DNA of 6,149 nt from the NCBI GenBank assembly GCA_030595585.1, contig JAUVCY010000124.1, forward strand, positions 1 to 6,149, read 5' to 3'. This DNA comes from Thermoplasmatota archaeon (GTDB lineage Archaea; Thermoplasmatota; Penumbrarchaeia; Penumbrarchaeales; Penumbrarchaeaceae). Below the pieces are notes generated by a model. It was not told where the DNA came from. It did not search any database and saw only the letters and a program-made list of their open reading frames with translations. Below, piece after piece: positions 1 through 6,149 of this stretch (position 1 is its first letter; every line of letters starts with the position of its first letter). Position numbers and translations under genes: made by a program.

Positions 1-666
1 GTAGTCTCCTATACTGACCCCCTGCATGATCACCGCTGATTGACCTATATCAACGCCGTTACCGATAACGGTCCTCTTCAGTTTCAGCACACCTTTTTCC
101 CCTATATGGGCCATGATGACGGCGTCACCTCCAATGGTGACGTTGTCCCCCAGCTCGACCAGGTCAGGGTCGTAGATGTAGGTTGAGTTGATTATCGCCC
201 TTTTTCCGATGGTCATCCCCATCATCCGATAGAATATCTCCAGAAGGAAGGTGGTCCTGGTCACCTCTGATATGAATATCCTGTTCAGAAGGATCACCCC
301 ATTTACCAGGCTCCAGTGGCCTGCGAAGATGCTGTAGTAGGGATACTCTCCTTCCTTCACAGCTCCAAAAAGGTCCAGAAACCTCTTGAAGGATGCCGAC
401 ACGAGCATAAGGCAGATCCCGAACAGGCAGTATGACAGGGCGAACGCGAAAGAGAGAAGAAGAATGTCAAGTGCCCAGTGGGGCGTCAGGCCGTCATATA
501 TGGTGAAAACCCACCTCATCACCAGGATGGGCGGAAACAGCGCAAGGGCAAGTATGATGGATATCAGTATGAAGTTGGGTATCCACGATATCTTTGACAG
601 GGCAAGCATCACCGGGGGAACCCTGGCAGACCGCATGTCCAGATGGTCAGTCAGATCGGATCTCAT
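1..666 (-). CDS. Membrane-anchored hexapeptide-repeat (LbH) acyltransferase, Pls C-terminal-like; 3' end cut by window
   Basis: Reading leftward from the ATG at 666-664, the frame stays open for 222 codons to the window edge, so the C-terminus is missing. Two hydrophobic segments are visible at about residues 30-54 and 64-91. They are followed by an aromatic stretch (EYPYYSIFAGHWSLVN, 107-122). Left-handed beta-helix turns begin at about 150: MTIGKRAII, LVELGDNVTIGGDAVI and TVIGNGVDIGQSAVI, with the [LIV]-G-x4 rhythm of hexapeptide acyltransferases. Two helices, an aromatic linker, a DPDLVELGDNV-type strand and LbH coils match the C-terminal module of Pls/epsilon-polylysine-synthetase-type proteins. 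Here it begins at its own start codon, so no adenylation or carrier domain precedes it. A transfer of an acyl or aminoacyl group at the membrane is inferred; the substrate is unknown, and the catalytic residues may lie outside the window. The start is set by GGGAGG five bases upstream. The gene follows the helical-repeat gene by 14 bp, so co-transcription is very likely. A generic GlmU/DapH-like or carnitine-type transferase is less likely because those lack the membrane helices. Confidence 0.82.
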   Translation of the reverse strand, partial: MRSDLTDHLDMRSARVPPVMLALSKISWIPNFILISIILALALFPPILVMRWVFTIYDGLTPHWALDILLLSFAFALSYCLFGICLMLVSASFKRFLDLFGAVKEGEYPYYSIFAGHWSLVNGVILLNRIFISEVTRTTFLLEIFYRMMGMTIGKRAIINSTYIYDPDLVELGDNVTIGGDAVIMAHIGEKGVLKLKRTVIGNGVDIGQSAVIMQGVSIGDY

Positions 667-671
667 GGGGG

Positions 672-677
672 CCTCCC
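672..677 (-). promoter_or_regulatory. Shine-Dalgarno site of the acyltransferase gene
   Basis: On the minus strand GGGAGG is followed by five C residues and then the ATG at 666. The site lies wholly inside the 14-bp gap after the preceding stop codon (683-681). No promoter-sized space exists between the genes, so the acyltransferase must be expressed from upstream, and this site fixes its start codon. Confidence 0.75.
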
Positions 678-680
678 AGC

Positions 681-3497
681 CTACTCTTCCTTGGCGCGTT
701 CGTAGCACTCCAGGCTGGTATCGTAAGCTCTCTGGTAATCCCGACTGGCAACGAGCTTCATGATGACCTCCAGGTCCCGCTTACACCCCTCGCCGCCGCT
801 GCGGCTGGATGCCATCACCTTCTTGATCTTGGGGATCAGTTCGAACAGCTTCTTGCGCGCCTCCTCGGGAGTAAGGTCCTTATCAGGAGAGGTCGGCCTC
901 TCAACCTGCCCTATGGTCGACCTACTCTGAGGCTGTGGAGCGACCCCTGTTGAGGTCGCCTGGATCAAGGTATATATCTCACCCTCCAGGCCCTCAAGGC
1001 CCACCTCGGCCGTCACCACATCCAGTGAATCGATATTCCCCCTTACCTTGTTTACCATATTGGGCAGTTCACCCACAGAGACCCCATTGGATATCAGTCG
1101 GGATATCTTGCCCTCCTGTGCCAGAAGCCGCCCCCGAAGTCGATCCAGAACCTCCAACACGCCCTTGCGTTTGGTGATCTCGCCCTCCAGTTGGGGTATC
1201 TTACTGCTAACTTCCTCCACCGCACCCTCAATGTCACCCGCATCCAGCTTGATCCTCGCCTTGGTGTGAGAGGTCTTGTAGTCTGCTATCGACAGGCCGA
1301 TCGATCTCGCCTCCCTGATCTTACCCATCAGGTCCTCCATCTGAACCTCTGCCCTCCTGAGCGTAAGTTGGCCCTCCAGCTCCACCTTGATGGAGGCCAG
1401 TTTCTCCAGGGCATCATCATACTTGTCCTCATGCGTAAGCTCAGTAGCTTCACTGATGCGCCTTTCCACCTCCTCGAGTGGAAGTGATAGGCTGGATCCC
1501 TCTGTCATGAGGTTCCTTATCTGCCGCTCAAGCATCGAGAACACCCTGGTGTTCAGCTCAATGTCAAGCTCCACCTGGACCCTGGTGACCAGGTCCAGGG
1601 CCTCATCGATCTTTCCCTTATCCATGAGGGGGTCAGCAGCCGTAAGGCGTTCTCTGTACGGGGCCACATCCACGATGACGCCCTCGGCCTCCTTTATGGT
1701 CTGTGCGATAAGGTCCAGGCTCTCCCTCAGGATGTCTGCGATCCTGATCCCGATCAATTCCGCCCTCAGTTTCCCGGCCTCCGATACCGCCTCAGCGAAG
1801 TTGCGTTGGGTATACGTGAGCTTAACCTCATCGAACTTCTTCTCCAGTTCAATGACATCCTTACCCTCGTTCTTGAGGGCCCGCAGATCGTTCAGGATCG
1901 GTATGAGAAGCTGTTGATATTCTACTTTGAGCTCCTCAAGCCTCAGGAAACCCACCCTTTCTCTTGCTTTGGCAAGGCCGCCTTCCATATCGGTGAACTC
2001 ACCGCCTGCCATGGCTGCCTGCACCTCATCAAGCGCCTCCCTTACCGGAGATATATCCACTCCACCAGCCTCCATCTCCGAGAGCTGCTGCTCTATCTCG
2101 GAGATCTGGGCCTGAGCCTGAGCGGTCTTTTTCCTTCCCTTCAATTTGTCGGTGGCGGCTATGGCCTTGTTGAGAAGGTCCTGGGCACCTTCCAGTTTTC
2201 CATCATCCACGAAACCCTTTGCCCTGTCCAGGATCTTGAGCACGGGAGAGGGGTCGATATATGGATCCCTGAGGTCCTCTGCGCGCGTATTCTCTTTTGA
2301 GATCGATCCGTTCAAGTTCAATATCCAGTTCTCTTCGCTAACGGCAACCGCCCTTGCGGCTGCGTCGAGCAGGAGGTCGACCATGCTCATGGCCTTGTCG
2401 ATGTCCTCCTCGGAGGTGGTTATCACCTGCTCCTTCTCCTTTATCAATTTGATATAGGTGGGGGAATCCTGTCCCTCGATCGAACCCGCCCTCGCTATGA
2501 GCGGTTCCACGGATATCAGTATCGTCTCCAGTTTCTTCAGCCCCTCCGAGTTGATCTCCGATCTGATCCTCTTCAAGAGGTCACTGGCACCCTCGTCCAC
2601 CTGGAACGGGTCGCCCTCGGCCGCCCTGAGCGTTTCGAGTTCCTGGCGAAATGGACCATAAACCTCTCCTTTTGCCTCATTGAGGATGGCATCGATCTCC
2701 CCAAATGTCCTTTCAATGCCTTCCCTCACCTTCTCGTTGACCTTCTCGATGTCCGCCTCAAGCTCCTTCTTCATGGACTCAGCGTCAGAGGTTGCCTTCT
2801 CGATGCCCTCGCTATCGAGCCCTTCAATGCCCTCTGTCAGGACATTTACCCTCTCCACGATCCCGGATAGGTCCTTTTCAGGGTCCGCCCTGGAAAGAAG
2901 CTCGATCCAATCATTGATCCCGTTGATCATATCGACCAATCCCGAGACCTTCTGCTGATGATCAAGTTCATCTATCCAGCTCAAAGTGGGCTCGTAATAA
3001 GAATCGAACATGTTCTGATCCCTATCGTTTATCGCTTTTTGAAGCTGCCCTACGTGATCTGCGATCGGTTTGATGTCCCCTCCCTTCCCCCTGGCAGACC
3101 TCAACCTCTTCTTGAGGGACTGGATCTTCTCCTTGCAGGCCTCCTCGTCGAATTCCATCTTATCGGTATCGGGCGGATCAACGGCTTCCGGCTCTTTTGG
3201 AGCTTCCACCTCCGTGGTCTGTTTCTCCGTCTCCTCTGGTTCTACAGACTTCTTTGGCTTTGCCACCCTACGAACCCTGCCACCCGTCTTCTTCTTTTCC
3301 AGCCGGGATATCACGCCTTCGAGCTTCTTCATCGGGGCGGTGAGCTTATCCACGCCGTTCTCAAGGGGAATGTTCTTGAGTTTCTCAAGCGCCGACCTGA
3401 CCTTGGATACGTCGGCCCCTCCGGATTCAAGGTCGTTCACCCGACCCTCAAGCTGCATCAGCTGATCCTTTAGCTCACTGTTATCCCCTTCGGACAT
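681..3497 (-). CDS. Large soluble helical-repeat / coiled-coil protein, 938 residues, function unknown
   Basis: I do not recognise a named family. The protein is almost entirely predicted helix, rich in Glu, Lys, Leu and Ala. It has only three cysteines (121, 905, 931), no signal peptide and no hydrophobic membrane segment, so it is probably cytoplasmic. Residues 465-841 hold six divergent tandem units of about 60-66 residues. Related units occur at about 16-63, 123-178, 415-450 and at the C-terminus (877-938). Each unit has a long helix, a G-x-[DS]-[IV] turn, a second helix, a TPR-helix-B-like G-[KD]-[FIY]-x-x-A motif (GKIDEALDLV, GDIEGAVEEV, DKYDDALEKL) and a third helix ending near L-E. 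Two low-complexity linkers break the rod. One runs 66-117 and starts with a basic patch, then turns Pro/Glu-rich; the other runs 849-878. There is no Walker A or B motif, so it is not an SMC/Rad50 ATPase. A structural or scaffolding role is inferred. The ATG at 3497 has GAGGG six bases upstream, and the stop lies 14 bp before the acyltransferase. Confidence 0.9.
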   Translation of the reverse strand: MSEGDNSELKDQLMQLEGRVNDLESGGADVSKVRSALEKLKNIPLENGVDKLTAPMKKLEGVISRLEKKKTGGRVRRVAKPKKSVEPEETEKQTTEVEAPKEPEAVDPPDTDKMEFDEEACKEKIQSLKKRLRSARGKGGDIKPIADHVGQLQKAINDRDQNMFDSYYEPTLSWIDELDHQQKVSGLVDMINGINDWIELLSRADPEKDLSGIVERVNVLTEGIEGLDSEGIEKATSDAESMKKELEADIEKVNEKVREGIERTFGEIDAILNEAKGEVYGPFRQELETLRAAEGDPFQVDEGASDLLKRIRSEINSEGLKKLETILISVEPLIARAGSIEGQDSPTYIKLIKEKEQVITTSEEDIDKAMSMVDLLLDAAARAVAVSEENWILNLNGSISKENTRAEDLRDPYIDPSPVLKILDRAKGFVDDGKLEGAQDLLNKAIAATDKLKGRKKTAQAQAQISEIEQQLSEMEAGGVDISPVREALDEVQAAMAGGEFTDMEGGLAKARERVGFLRLEELKVEYQQLLIPILNDLRALKNEGKDVIELEKKFDEVKLTYTQRNFAEAVSEAGKLRAELIGIRIADILRESLDLIAQTIKEAEGVIVDVAPYRERLTAADPLMDKGKIDEALDLVTRVQVELDIELNTRVFSMLERQIRNLMTEGSSLSLPLEEVERRISEATELTHEDKYDDALEKLASIKVELEGQLTLRRAEVQMEDLMGKIREARSIGLSIADYKTSHTKARIKLDAGDIEGAVEEVSSKIPQLEGEITKRKGVLEVLDRLRGRLLAQEGKISRLISNGVSVGELPNMVNKVRGNIDSLDVVTAEVGLEGLEGEIYTLIQATSTGVAPQPQSRSTIGQVERPTSPDKDLTPEEARKKLFELIPKIKKVMASSRSGGEGCKRDLEVIMKLVASRDYQRAYDTSLECYERAKEE
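975..2105 (-). repeat. Six tandem ~60-66 residue helical repeat units within the coiled-coil gene
   Basis: The unit boundaries I place by eye are residues 465-524, 525-586, 587-652, 653-716, 717-778 and 779-841 (DNA 2105-1926, 1925-1740, 1739-1542, 1541-1350, 1349-1164, 1163-975). Aligned landmarks are a G-x-[DS]-[IV] turn (GGVDIS, EGKDVI, EGSSLS, IGLSIA, NGVSVG) about 20 residues into each unit. Then comes a [GR]-[KDN]-[FIY]-x-x-A motif about 18-25 residues later, weak in units 1 and 6. The unit ends with a helix closing in an L-E-x-[EQ]-[LI]-like pattern. Similarity is visible only in protein; I see no repeated DNA, so the duplications are old. Exact phase is uncertain by a few residues. 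Confidence 0.6.
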
Positions 3498-3503
3498 GAC
3501 ATT

Positions 3504-3508
3504 CCCTC
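3504..3508 (-). promoter_or_regulatory. Shine-Dalgarno site of the helical-repeat gene
   Basis: The minus strand shows GAGGG, then six bases, then the ATG at 3497. This supports that ATG as the start. The ATG a little upstream at 3510 is out of frame with the long reading frame. Confidence 0.55.
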
Positions 3509-3520
3509 ATCACCGGGCCG

Positions 3521-3527
3521 TTTTATA
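3521..3527 (-). promoter_or_regulatory. Alternative TATA-like element (TATAAAA)
   Basis: TATAAAA on the minus strand is centred about 27 bp ahead of the start codon at 3497. If used, transcription would begin at or next to the ATG, giving a leaderless mRNA, a common arrangement in several archaeal groups. It would exclude the GAGGG site from the transcript, so it competes with the upstream TATA box as an explanation. Confidence 0.3.
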
Positions 3528-3537
3528 GCATGTGCTA
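3526..3537. promoter_or_regulatory. Inverted repeat TAGCA-TG-TGCTA, possible operator
   Basis: Two perfect 5-base arms are separated by two bases, overlapping the edge of the TATAAAA element. A dyad over a TATA element would suit a repressor of the helical-repeat gene. An arm of five bases can occur by chance, so this is only a candidate. Confidence 0.25.
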
Positions 3538-3575
3538 ACCAAAACTGACCTCTCAATTTCGATATTTCCTACTAC

Positions 3576-3590
3576 TTATATAATATATAC
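3576..3590 (-). promoter_or_regulatory. Probable archaeal TATA box for the helical-repeat gene
   Basis: The minus strand reads TATATATTATATAA-like here, the most A/T-rich run in the gap. A start site about 25 bp downstream would fall near 3557, giving a leader of about 60 nt that includes the GAGGG ribosome site at 3508-3504. That agrees with translation using a Shine-Dalgarno sequence. A purine-rich BRE is not obvious just upstream, so the exact box position is approximate. Confidence 0.5.
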
Positions 3591-3605
3591 CATTGAAAGA
3601 GGTTC

Positions 3606-3617
3606 TACGTCAACGTA
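3606..3617. promoter_or_regulatory. Inverted repeat TACGT-CA-ACGTA, possible regulator site
   Basis: Two perfect 5-base arms flank a two-base spacer, about 16 bp upstream of the main TATA candidate in the direction of transcription. An activator would be expected to bind in such a place. It has the same 5-2-5 geometry as the dyad at 3526-3537, but a different arm sequence. Confidence 0.25.
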
Positions 3618-3640
3618 TGAGATCGATGATTGGGGGAGAT

Positions 3641-6149
3641 CTATTTTTTTACATCTTCCCCATCATTTGGCTCTATCTTCGTCTCCGTGATATGCTGGGT
3701 GTCCTGAATGTCGCCCCCCAGGCCTGGCTTTGGCAGTGACCCGATAACCTCTCCTTTCGTATCGTTGTAATCCTCCGGGGGTTTCGAGCCGTAGAGCTCC
3801 TCGAAGGAGACCACCTCTATCTCCTTCTTCGCCTCCTTGCCGAACAGGTCTTTCCCCTCCTCTTTCATATTGTCCACATACTCCTGGAACTCCTTCTCCT
3901 TCTGTTTCTTCTCCTTTCGAAGCTTGATAACGAAATAGACGGATACTCCTCCCAGGACCAGGATGCCCAGCAGCATGGCGATGAGCACAGGCCAGTTCTT
4001 TGAGATGTCTCCCTCTCCGAACGGAGAGGAACCGTCCCCCGAAGAGGTCGTATCGGAAGCAAGTACACCAACCTCCAGGGCGCCCTCACCTGCCGAGTCC
4101 GAAAGGATATATCTCTCTGCAAGCCCCTTGTTCTCGTAATATGTTGTCGTGTGGGAGACCACGGCGAACAGCGAAAAATCATCCGCACTCAAGGGATACT
4201 CCATGCCGTTTTGGTTCAGCTCCGAGAAGGGTATTATGAACACCAACGTATTCAAACCGGTCAACGCACCCTGGCTCCTGTTGTCAAGCGACCCATAATA
4301 ACCCCTCTGGGCATATATGTCCTCGCTGGATGGGAGCCTGCTGGGTATGGTGTCCCATCTCGATACGTTCTTCAGATCCAGATCTATCTCCAAATAGTTA
4401 TTGGAAAGGATGAATACCTCATATGTGTAGCTCCCGTCGGCCTCTATGGAATGAGAGACCTTGAGTGATATCTCCAGAGTGTTCACCCTTCTCAAACAGG
4501 ATACACTTATGATGTCCACACCGTATACCTCTGTGGTGAAGACCGTGAAATCCCTCTGGTCATCCTTTTCCAACTTCCAGGCCTCGTGGAACTTTACCAC
4601 ATCCTTCAGTGGGTCAGTTATCATTTTGCTCAGGTCGCCCACCGCTATGTCCTCCGGGCTCTGAACGAACGCTTTTAAGGTGGCCTTGGATATCAGGTAG
4701 CCATCAGATACTGTCAGGGTGATCACCCTGTTACCGCTCTTATCTCCGGGATAGGCGTGGACTATGGTGCTCCCCGTCAAGGTTATCCCGTCTCCCATCT
4801 CCCAGGTGTAAGTGAGGTCGTCCCCATCGGGATCGGGGCCAACGATACACTCCAGTTCCAGCTCCTCGTCGGGCATCAGGTTCGTGTGGTTTCCCCTGAT
4901 GATATTGATGGATGGTTGAGGAGGCACCTCGTTCACCGGCTCAACGGTCACGGAGATGTTCACGGTGTCCGTTCCCATGTTCGGGTCCTTGAGAACGAGG
5001 TTCATGAAGTAGGTACCTACATCCTGCTGAATGGGAGAGATGGAGATCGTCCCGTTATCGCGGTTCACATCGAGAAAGGAGATCGACTCGTTGGTTTCGA
5101 AGGTAAGCATCTCGATCGGATCATCAACGTCCGAATAGACGACCTCATAGCTCTTTACGATATCCTCATCGATCCCTATAGCGAATGAACCACCATGGAC
5201 CTCGATCCCCCCTAAAAATGATATCAGCGGCAGGTCGTTCACGGACCGGACGGTGATATCGATGGTGTCCGATACCGAACCATCCCTGTCGTAGGCCTCG
5301 AATTCCAGGGTCTCGACCCCATTCCAGTTCGGCTCGGGAACGAAGCTCACCTCCACCCAGAGGATCAGGCTTCCGAGTGTGATGTTCTGAACGTTGACCG
5401 TCACGTGCCCGGGGTCAGATAGATGCAAGAACTGTATGGGGTCTCCGTTCTCCTCAAAAAAATGGCGGGTGAGATTCAGTATGGGGATGGTATCCTCAGC
5501 CTGATCCTCATCCATGATGATCCCTCCAGACCAGGGGTCGGCTGGATCCACCTCGGGAATGGTGTTGAATGACCAGATCTCCGCGTGGAGAATGTACATC
5601 GCGTAGAAATTATCGCTGTAATCCACGGATCCGTCAAGCGGGTAGAAAACCCTCACATTCAGGGTGACGGTCTGATTCCCCTCGTTCCGGTATTCTATTA
5701 TCCCGTATGGGTCCGACTCGTCCATGATCGAGAGGTCCATGCTCTGGAGCTGGACCTTGAGCGGGCTTGCGGACTGAAAGTCCAGCTCCAATCCCATCTC
5801 GGGTTCGAGAACGAACTGCATGAAATCCACGATATCAAGAACCGGGTTCAATGTGGTGGAGAACTTGGATGTGGTATAATATACCTGAGACCCGGGGTCG
5901 TTGTTCTTGTCGTATCCTCCGGATGGAGGGGAGTTATCGTATGTCTGGTCTCCTCCCAGCATTATGAGATAAGAGGAGGTCTGCCCCCTTGGGTTTGTCT
6001 CCACCTTGATGTAGTAATCCCCTGTGTAGGGTATGACAAAATCGATCTGCGATCTGGATTGGGAGGTGTCCAGTGTGGCGAAAAGAAGCTGGTTGGGATC
6101 GTATATATATGCCTTCAATTCGGCTCCCGAATCCTTGATCAGGGCAATG
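3641..6149 (-). CDS. Large multidomain surface protein (PPC-like, cadherin-like, PKD, DOMON-like) with C-terminal TM anchor; 5' end cut by window
   Basis: The frame is open through the right edge. A TTG at 6118 could be taken as a start, but the ten codons before it (IALIKDSGAE) continue the same domain, so the true start and any signal peptide lie outside. Numbering from that TTG, the order is: PPC-like beta domain to about 55 (ends GDYYIKVE...SSYLIML); second PPC-like domain about 76-183; cadherin-like/tandem-95-type domain about 186-296 (NWNG, YDRDG, SVNDLP); a second such domain about 297-399 ending VNEVPP; a PKD domain about 400-487 (DPDGDD, WEMGDG, HAYP); a DOMON/CBM9-like beta-sandwich about 491-683; a Gly/Ser/Asp linker; one TM helix 709-733; and a 92-residue charged cytoplasmic tail. 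Nine N-x-S/T sequons lie outside the membrane, so N-glycosylation is likely. A role in adhesion, ligand binding or surface-layer contact is inferred. No peptidase catalytic domain is visible in this part, though one could lie upstream, as PPC domains often follow proteases. Confidence 0.88.
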   Translation of the reverse strand, partial: IALIKDSGAELKAYIYDPNQLLFATLDTSQSRSQIDFVIPYTGDYYIKVETNPRGQTSSYLIMLGGDQTYDNSPPSGGYDKNNDPGSQVYYTTSKFSTTLNPVLDIVDFMQFVLEPEMGLELDFQSASPLKVQLQSMDLSIMDESDPYGIIEYRNEGNQTVTLNVRVFYPLDGSVDYSDNFYAMYILHAEIWSFNTIPEVDPADPWSGGIIMDEDQAEDTIPILNLTRHFFEENGDPIQFLHLSDPGHVTVNVQNITLGSLILWVEVSFVPEPNWNGVETLEFEAYDRDGSVSDTIDITVRSVNDLPLISFLGGIEVHGGSFAIGIDEDIVKSYEVVYSDVDDPIEMLTFETNESISFLDVNRDNGTISISPIQQDVGTYFMNLVLKDPNMGTDTVNISVTVEPVNEVPPQPSINIIRGNHTNLMPDEELELECIVGPDPDGDDLTYTWEMGDGITLTGSTIVHAYPGDKSGNRVITLTVSDGYLISKATLKAFVQSPEDIAVGDLSKMITDPLKDVVKFHEAWKLEKDDQRDFTVFTTEVYGVDIISVSCLRRVNTLEISLKVSHSIEADGSYTYEVFILSNNYLEIDLDLKNVSRWDTIPSRLPSSEDIYAQRGYYGSLDNRSQGALTGLNTLVFIIPFSELNQNGMEYPLSADDFSLFAVVSHTTTYYENKGLAERYILSDSAGEGALEVGVLASDTTSSGDGSSPFGEGDISKNWPVLIAMLLGILVLGGVSVYFVIKLRKEKKQKEKEFQEYVDNMKEEGKDLFGKEAKKEIEVVSFEELYGSKPPEDYNDTKGEVIGSLPKPGLGGDIQDTQHITETKIEPNDGEDVKK
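3644..3919 (-). other. Cytoplasmic tail of the surface protein (92 residues)
   Basis: Residues 734-825 follow the transmembrane helix. The first third (RKEKKQKEKEFQEYVDNMKE, continuing to about 765) is strongly basic then mixed-charge, and should form a juxtamembrane helix; its positive start fits the inside of the membrane. A conserved-looking IEVVSFEELYG segment (767-777) follows, then a Pro/Gly/Asp-rich disordered end. The tail is much longer than a simple stop-transfer sequence needs, which suggests a cytoplasmic partner; none can be identified from the sequence. Confidence 0.6.

Larger units (their letters stand above)
3498..3640 (-). other. 143-bp intergenic region with promoter elements, no clear terminator
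   Basis: This gap lies between the stop of the surface-protein gene and the ATG of the helical-repeat gene. On the minus strand it has no run of five or more T residues and no strong hairpin after the upstream stop, so neither an archaeal U-tract nor an intrinsic terminator is evident, and read-through is possible. It is more A/T-rich than the flanking genes, especially at 3560-3600. It carries the promoter candidates and dyads listed separately. No small gene with a credible start and ribosome site was found in it. Confidence 0.6.

Noticed and set aside
386..3473. Many open frames on the plus strand opposite the acyltransferase and helical-repeat genes, for example 594-953, 1387-1917 and 2958-3473
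   Set aside because: They are mirror frames of strongly coding minus-strand genes. Their translations are low-complexity Ser/Leu/Arg mixtures with no domains, and I found no supporting ribosome sites or promoters.
681..3497. SMC/Rad50-type ATPase identity for the coiled-coil gene
   Set aside because: There is no Walker A, signature or Walker B motif at either end. GKGG at residues 137-140 is not a P-loop, and the helices are broken into about 60-residue units rather than two long coils with a hinge.
3641..3650. T-run on the plus strand as a terminator
   Set aside because: It is the complement of the Lys codons and stop at the end of the minus-strand gene. No plus-strand gene ends here.
3865..5188. 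Other overlapping frames within the surface-protein gene, for example 3865-4188 minus, 4151-4468 plus and 4757-5188 plus
   Set aside because: The minus-strand gene here reads continuously through recognisable domains and a TM helix; the overlapping frames have no coherent features.
6116..6118. TTG as start codon of the surface protein
   Set aside because: The frame is open through the window edge and the preceding codons continue a PPC-like beta domain. No signal peptide follows the TTG, although the protein must be exported.
1..6149. tRNA or rRNA genes, CRISPR arrays, insertion sequences and toxin-antitoxin or defence genes
   Set aside because: I saw no matching structure, direct repeats, terminal inverted repeats or domains; nearly all bases are explained by three coding frames and one promoter gap.

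Overview
The window looks archaeal, most likely a Thermoplasmatota-type euryarchaeon; this is inferred, as no marker gene is present. The reasons are heavy use of ATA (Ile) and AGG/AGA (Arg) codons at roughly even G+C, an A/T-rich TATA-type element rather than a bacterial -35/-10 pair ahead of the middle gene, short GGGAGG/GAGGG ribosome binding sites, and a large surface protein built from PPC-like, cadherin-like and PKD domains with one C-terminal membrane anchor.

All three genes lie on the minus strand, so transcription runs from right to left. At the right (6149 to 3641) is a large cell-surface protein whose N-terminus lies outside the window. It has two PPC-like domains, two cadherin-like/Ig-like domains, a PKD domain, a DOMON-like beta-sandwich, a Gly/Ser linker, one transmembrane helix and an unusually long charged cytoplasmic tail. 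A 143-bp intergenic gap (3640 to 3498) follows. It holds a good archaeal promoter candidate, a second TATA-like element and two 5-2-5 inverted repeats, but no clear terminator.

The middle gene (3497 to 681) encodes a 938-residue, all-helical, apparently soluble protein. Much of it is a divergent tandem repeat of about 60-66 residues with a TPR-like G-[KD]-[FIY]-x-x-A signature. After only 14 bp, containing a clear GGGAGG site, comes the third gene (666 to beyond position 1). It encodes a membrane protein with two N-terminal transmembrane helices and the start of a left-handed beta-helix (hexapeptide-repeat) acyltransferase domain. It resembles the C-terminal membrane/LbH module of Pls-type poly-amino-acid synthetases, here without any synthetase portion.

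The helical protein and the acyltransferase are almost certainly co-transcribed. The surface protein may read through into them, because no T-rich terminator is seen on its strand. One possible reading is a cell-envelope module: an anchored surface protein with a long cytoplasmic tail, a cytoplasmic helical scaffold, and a membrane acyltransferase acting on an envelope or small-molecule substrate. This link is inferred only from gene order. No RNA genes, mobile elements, CRISPR arrays or recognisable defence genes are visible.
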